Assembly (NCBI GenBank): GCA_046538075.1
Contig: JBKHJN010000009.1
Coordinates: 1 to 64,000 of the forward strand
Direction of reading: 5' to 3'
Length of the DNA stretch: 64,000 nt
Source of the DNA: Desulfobacca_B sp046538075
GTDB lineage: Bacteria > Desulfobacterota > Desulfobaccia > Desulfobaccales > Desulfobaccaceae
Numbering within the stretch: position 1 is the first letter of the stretch; each line of letters starts with the position of its first letter. The notes under the pieces are model-generated. The model did not search any database. It saw only the letters and a list, made by a program, of their open reading frames with translations, and was not told the DNA's origin. Positions 60,749-64,000 of this stretch are shown one piece after another. The position numbers and the translations under genes were made by a program.

Positions 60749-62102
60749 TTTCCAACCCTCGCACTGAAGCTTGAAAAACCTTGCCTCGTTCAGCGTAATC
60801 TTTGAACATATCAAAACTGGAGCAGGCCGGGGACAACAAGACCACATCCCCCGCCCGGGCTTCTTCCCAGGCCAACTGCACGGCCTGGGGAAGGTCGGCG
60901 GCCAGTTGAGTATTAGCCAGGTGACCCAGGGCGGCGGCCATATTTTGTCGAGCCTCGCCGATGAGAATCAGGGCCTTGACTCGCTCCCGGATCAACGGCG
61001 CCAGCGGGCCATAATCCCCTCCTTTGTCCCGACCCCCGGCAATCAATATCAGCGGGTCGGTGAAATGGGCCAGGGAGCGGGTGACTGCCCCGACGTTGGT
61101 GCCCTTGGAGTCGTCATAGAACCGCACTCCGTCAATGGTCGCCACCCATTGCAGCCGATGCGGCAGCCCCGGGAAGGATTCCAGCACCTGCCGGCAACTC
61201 CGGGGGGAGGCGCCCAGATTCAGGGCTAAGAGCAGGGCGGCCATGATGTTTTCCTGGTTATGGTGCCCTGACAGTTTAATATCAGCCACCGGGAATTCAG
61301 CTTCCAAACCGGAGGCCAGGCGGACACACAAAGCTCCCCCCGCCCGCCAGGCCCCCGTCCTCACAGGCTTTTGTGTCGAAAACAGGCAAATTTGCGGCCG
61401 CAGTTGGGCTGCCAGCGGCGCCACCCACGGATCATCAGCATTGAGCACCGCCAGGTCTTCAGGCCCCTGCAGTCGAAACAGACTGGCTTTGGATTTAACA
61501 TAAGCGGCAAAACTGGCATAGCGATCCAGGTGGTCAGCGCTGATATTGAGCAGCGCCGCAGCCTGGGGGCGAAAACTCCAGGCCGTGTCCAGCTGAAAGC
61601 TGCTGACCTCAAGTACCAGGTAATCCAGCCGCTCTTGTGAGGCGATCAACTCAATCAGCGGAGTGCCGATATTTCCTCCCACTAGGATGCGCTGGCCCGA
61701 GGCCCGCAACATTGCCCCCACCAGTTCGGTGGTGGTAGTTTTGCCGTTGGTGCCGCTGATCGCCGCTACCGGAACCCGGAGTAAGCGGCTGGCCAGCTCC
61801 AATTCTCCCATCAATGGAATACCCTCGGATACCGCCTGTTGCAGCCAGGGCAACTCCGGCGGCACCCCCGGACTGATAATAATGAGCTCAATATCTCCCA
61901 TCTGGGGGGGTTGCGGCTGCCCCAGGGCCATTTCCACCACCAACTCCCTGACCTCCTCCATCACCGGCCCCAGAGTTTCGGCTGGGGCCGCGTCGGTCAC
62001 GATAACCCGAGCCCCTTGATGGGCCAGGAACTTGCACAGCGCCACCCCGGTTTTGCCCAGCCCCACCACCAGAATTTTTTTCCCGGCTAGATCCACCCTC
62101 AC
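60720..62102 (-). CDS. murD: UDP-N-acetylmuramoyl-L-alanine-D-glutamate ligase MurD
   Basis: A 460-residue ligase. The ATP loop is S-G-T-N-G-K-T-T-T-T-E-L, the N-terminal L-V-V-G-L-G-K-T-G-V-A-L holds the UDP, and F-Y-D-D-S-K-G-T-N-V-G-A and L-L-S-P-A-C-S-S-F-D-M-F are conserved. GTG 62102 overlaps the mraY stop (GTGA), so it is translationally coupled. Confidence 0.97.
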   Translation of the reverse strand: MRVDLAGKKILVVGLGKTGVALCKFLAHQGARVIVTDAAPAETLGPVMEEVRELVVEMALGQPQPPQMGDIELIIISPGVPPELPWLQQAVSEGIPLMGELELASRLLRVPVAAISGTNGKTTTTELVGAMLRASGQRILVGGNIGTPLIELIASQERLDYLVLEVSSFQLDTAWSFRPQAAALLNISADHLDRYASFAAYVKSKASLFRLQGPEDLAVLNADDPWVAPLAAQLRPQICLFSTQKPVRTGAWRAGGALCVRLASGLEAEFPVADIKLSGHHNQENIMAALLLALNLGASPRSCRQVLESFPGLPHRLQWVATIDGVRFYDDSKGTNVGAVTRSLAHFTDPLILIAGGRDKGGDYGPLAPLIRERVKALILIGEARQNMAAALGHLANTQLAADLPQAVQLAWEEARAGDVVLLSPACSSFDMFKDYAERGKVFQASVRGLENGRANRAAG

Positions 62103-63178
62103 CTCAACTTCAGAGTGCTAATGGACAGCAACCCCAGGATGATCGCCAGAATCCAGAAACGCACGATAACCTTGGGTTCGGGCCAGCCTTTCAGTTCAAA
62201 ATGATGGTGCAGCGGTGCCATGCGAAAAATCCGCCGTCCATTGGTGACCTTAAAAAAACCCACCTGGAGAATGACCGAAATCGCTTCGACCACAAAGATG
62301 CCGCCGACAATAGCGAGCAGCAGCTCCTGTTTGGTGATCAGGGCCACGGTGCCCAGGATGCCGCCTAAGGCCATGGAGCCGACGTCTCCCATAAACACCT
62401 GGGCCGGATAGGCATTAAACCATAAAAAACCGATGCCCGCCCCTACCAGGGCGCCGCAAAAGACAGCCATCTCGCCGGCACCCCGCACATAAGGGATTTG
62501 CAGGTACTCGGCGATCTTGACGTTACCGGCCAGATAGGAAAAGACCATGTAAGTCGCCGCGGCAATGGTGACCGGGCCGATGGCCAGACCGTCCAGACCA
62601 TCGGTCAGATTGACGGCATTGGCCGCCCCCACGATGATAAACACCGCGAAAGGGATGAACCCCCAGCCCAGATTCGGTTGCAGCTCTTTGAAAAAGGGCA
62701 CCATCAGGGTTGTACTGAATTCCGGTGAACAATAAAGCAGCAAGGCTACACTTAAGGCCAGAGCTGTCTGACCCAGCAGTTTGGTCCGGCCGCTTAAACC
62801 TCGATTATGTTTTTTAATTACTTTGAGATAATCGTCCACAAAGCCGATCAACCCGAATCCCAAAGTCACCACAATCAGCAACCAGATGTATGAATTAAAT
62901 AAATCAGTCCACAGCAAAGTAGAGAACACCGTGGCAAACACAATCAAAATTCCCCCCATGGTCGGGGTGCCGGCCTTGGAATGATGGCTGGTAGGGCCGT
63001 CTTCGCGAATATACTGGCCTATCTGGAGTTTGGTTAGTTGGTGAATCAGCCAGGGACCGACTACAAAAGAGATCACCAAAGCGGTAAGTAGGGCATAGAT
63101 CGACCGGAAGGTAATATAGCGAAAGACATTAAAAATAGTAAAATAATCTTTTAAGGGAAATAACAGGTGATAAAGCAC
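62099..63178 (-). CDS. mraY: Phospho-MurNAc-pentapeptide transferase MraY
   Basis: A 359-residue membrane enzyme with ten helices forming lipid I on undecaprenyl phosphate. Catalytic aspartates lie in G-F-V-D-D-Y-L-K and N-L-T-D-G-L-D-G-L-A, and F-M-G-D-V-G-S-M-A-L-G is conserved. H-H-H-F-E-L-K-G-W is present near the end. GTG 63178 follows AAGGAAGTG. It is 79 bases downstream of murF. Confidence 0.97.
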   Translation of the reverse strand: MLYHLLFPLKDYFTIFNVFRYITFRSIYALLTALVISFVVGPWLIHQLTKLQIGQYIREDGPTSHHSKAGTPTMGGILIVFATVFSTLLWTDLFNSYIWLLIVVTLGFGLIGFVDDYLKVIKKHNRGLSGRTKLLGQTALALSVALLLYCSPEFSTTLMVPFFKELQPNLGWGFIPFAVFIIVGAANAVNLTDGLDGLAIGPVTIAAATYMVFSYLAGNVKIAEYLQIPYVRGAGEMAVFCGALVGAGIGFLWFNAYPAQVFMGDVGSMALGGILGTVALITKQELLLAIVGGIFVVEAISVILQVGFFKVTNGRRIFRMAPLHHHFELKGWPEPKVIVRFWILAIILGLLSISTLKLR

Positions 63179-63257
63179 GTATCACTTCCTTAATGATTGC
63201 TTCGATTAACTTATCCGTCCCCCGCTCAGGGAAGCGGAATACTTAGGTTATCCCGGC

Positions 63258-64000
63258 CTAAGCTCCCAGGGCGCTGATGAGATTTTCCATCCGCATCCCG
63301 CGGGAACCCTTGACCAGGAGCCAATCCCCCGGCCTTAAAAACCTTTTTAAAACCCTAACTCCTTCAGCCTGAGAAGCAACAGCATATACCTGGCTGGCCG
63401 CCATGCCAGCCGCGCAGGCGGCTTGGGCTACCTGATCCCGATAGTCACCATAAGCCACCAAAAGATCAAGATTATGTCGGCAAGCCTGTTCTCCCAGTTC
63501 CTGGTGGGCCTGAATTGCACCGGCTCCTAATTCCAACATATCCCCCAGCGCGGCGACAGTACGGCCCTGATTTCTCAGGTCCGCCAGGGTCTGGAGGGCC
63601 ATGGCCATGGAACCCGGATTAGCATTATAGCTATCATTGATTATATGAACTCCGGATTTCAAGGTGATGAGTTGCGTCCGCTTATCCAGGGGTAAAAAAT
63701 TTTCCAGTCCGGCGACGATCTGCGGTGGCGGCAGGCCCAAAGCCAATCCCACTGCGGCGGCGGCCAGGCTATTGTATAAATGGTGCAATCCTGAAATTTT
63801 CAGTAAAACCGGCCAGGGGCGTCCCTGCCAGTGAAATTCGATGGCTTGACCCTGGAATCCATGGCAGCGGCGTTTACGGCCCCGCACCTGGGCTGGCGCC
63901 GAGAGGCCAAAACTGAGGGTCTGCCCCGGAAACCGCTCGGCCAACCGGGCTAACCGCTGATCATCCTGGTTATAAATTAATAGTTGGTTGTCGGCCAGGG
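63258..64000 (-). CDS. murF: UDP-MurNAc-tripeptide-D-alanyl-D-alanine ligase MurF (5' end outside window)
   Basis: The last 247 residues of MurF, open to the right edge. The central and C-terminal Mur-ligase domains are seen: H-H-L-Y-N-S-L-A-A-A-A-V-G-L, P-P-Q-I-V-A-G-L, I-I-N-D-S-Y-N-A-N-P-G-S-M-A-M-A and L-L-V-K-G-S-R-G-M-R-M-E. It ligates D-Ala-D-Ala to UDP-MurNAc-tripeptide. The ATP loop lies beyond the window. A TTG at 63944 is internal. murF is followed by mraY, the usual dcw order. Confidence 0.96.
   Translation of the reverse strand, partial: LADNQLLIYNQDDQRLARLAERFPGQTLSFGLSAPAQVRGRKRRCHGFQGQAIEFHWQGRPWPVLLKISGLHHLYNSLAAAAVGLALGLPPPQIVAGLENFLPLDKRTQLITLKSGVHIINDSYNANPGSMAMALQTLADLRNQGRTVAALGDMLELGAGAIQAHQELGEQACRHNLDLLVAYGDYRDQVAQAACAAGMAASQVYAVASQAEGVRVLKRFLRPGDWLLVKGSRGMRMENLISALGA

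Overview
The window reads as a chromosomal segment of a Gram-negative anaerobe, most likely Desulfobacterota of the Syntrophobacterales/Desulfobacca type. This is inferred from gene content and was not checked by search. The main clues are lipid A and BamA/Lol outer-membrane genes, a hopanoid-type glycosyltransferase (HpnI-like), an F0-only ATP synthase cluster with a separate AtpZ/AtpI pair, Rex, HrcA-type CIRCE control of groESL, LarB, a CO dehydrogenase/acetyl-CoA synthase-type domain protein, and a ferritin/rubrerythrin-like protein. The sequence looks moderately GC-rich. I saw no tRNA, rRNA or CRISPR array.

Regions. 1-3400 is an eroded accessory region. It has the end of a GT4 glycosyltransferase, an intact GT2 glycosyltransferase, and fragments of a GT2, a GT4, an IS1-family transposase, a tyrosine-phosphatase-like gene, an IS66 transposase and a DNA methylase specificity domain. 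3440-4803 is a cold-shock/RNA-binding cluster with its own promoter and leader terminator. 4855-10916 holds an FAD oxidoreductase, larB, an hpnI-like gene, a thioredoxin-like protein and a penicillin-binding carboxypeptidase. 11055-20892 (minus strand) is an envelope operon: lysS, lolC/E, lolD, bamA, skp, lpxD, fabZ, lpxA, lpxI. 21201-24480 has a methyltransferase-nuclease fusion and queE-queC. 24585-28558 has groEL, groES behind a perfect CIRCE, and mltD. 28861-40545 is mixed housekeeping: rimO, a polyprenyl synthase, glgC, Nudix, YicC, RemA-like and gmk. 41121-46411 has a multi-PAS histidine kinase, the F0 genes and rex. 46387-53557 has uvrA, a 2-oxoacid dehydrogenase E2 and a B12-binding radical SAM gene. 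53624-64000 (minus strand) is the division and cell wall (dcw) cluster, murF to ftsZ, without murB or ddl between murC and ftsQ.

How the parts work together. Much of the window builds the envelope: precursor synthesis and septation (murF-mraY-murD-ftsW-murG-murC-ftsQAZ), peptidoglycan trimming (D,D-carboxypeptidase and MltD, which share an unusual basic C-terminal tail), lipid A assembly (LpxA/D/I, FabZ), outer-membrane protein insertion (Skp, BamA) and lipoprotein export (LolCD). No clearly new multi-gene system was found. The observations most worth following are the solitary ACS-gamma C-terminal domain protein, the BamA with an extra N-terminal TolB/FlgO-like domain, the single-polypeptide methyltransferase-nuclease with an AT-rich recognition domain, the csp leader transcript and small basic protein, the basic tails, and the decayed island at 0.3-3.4 kb.
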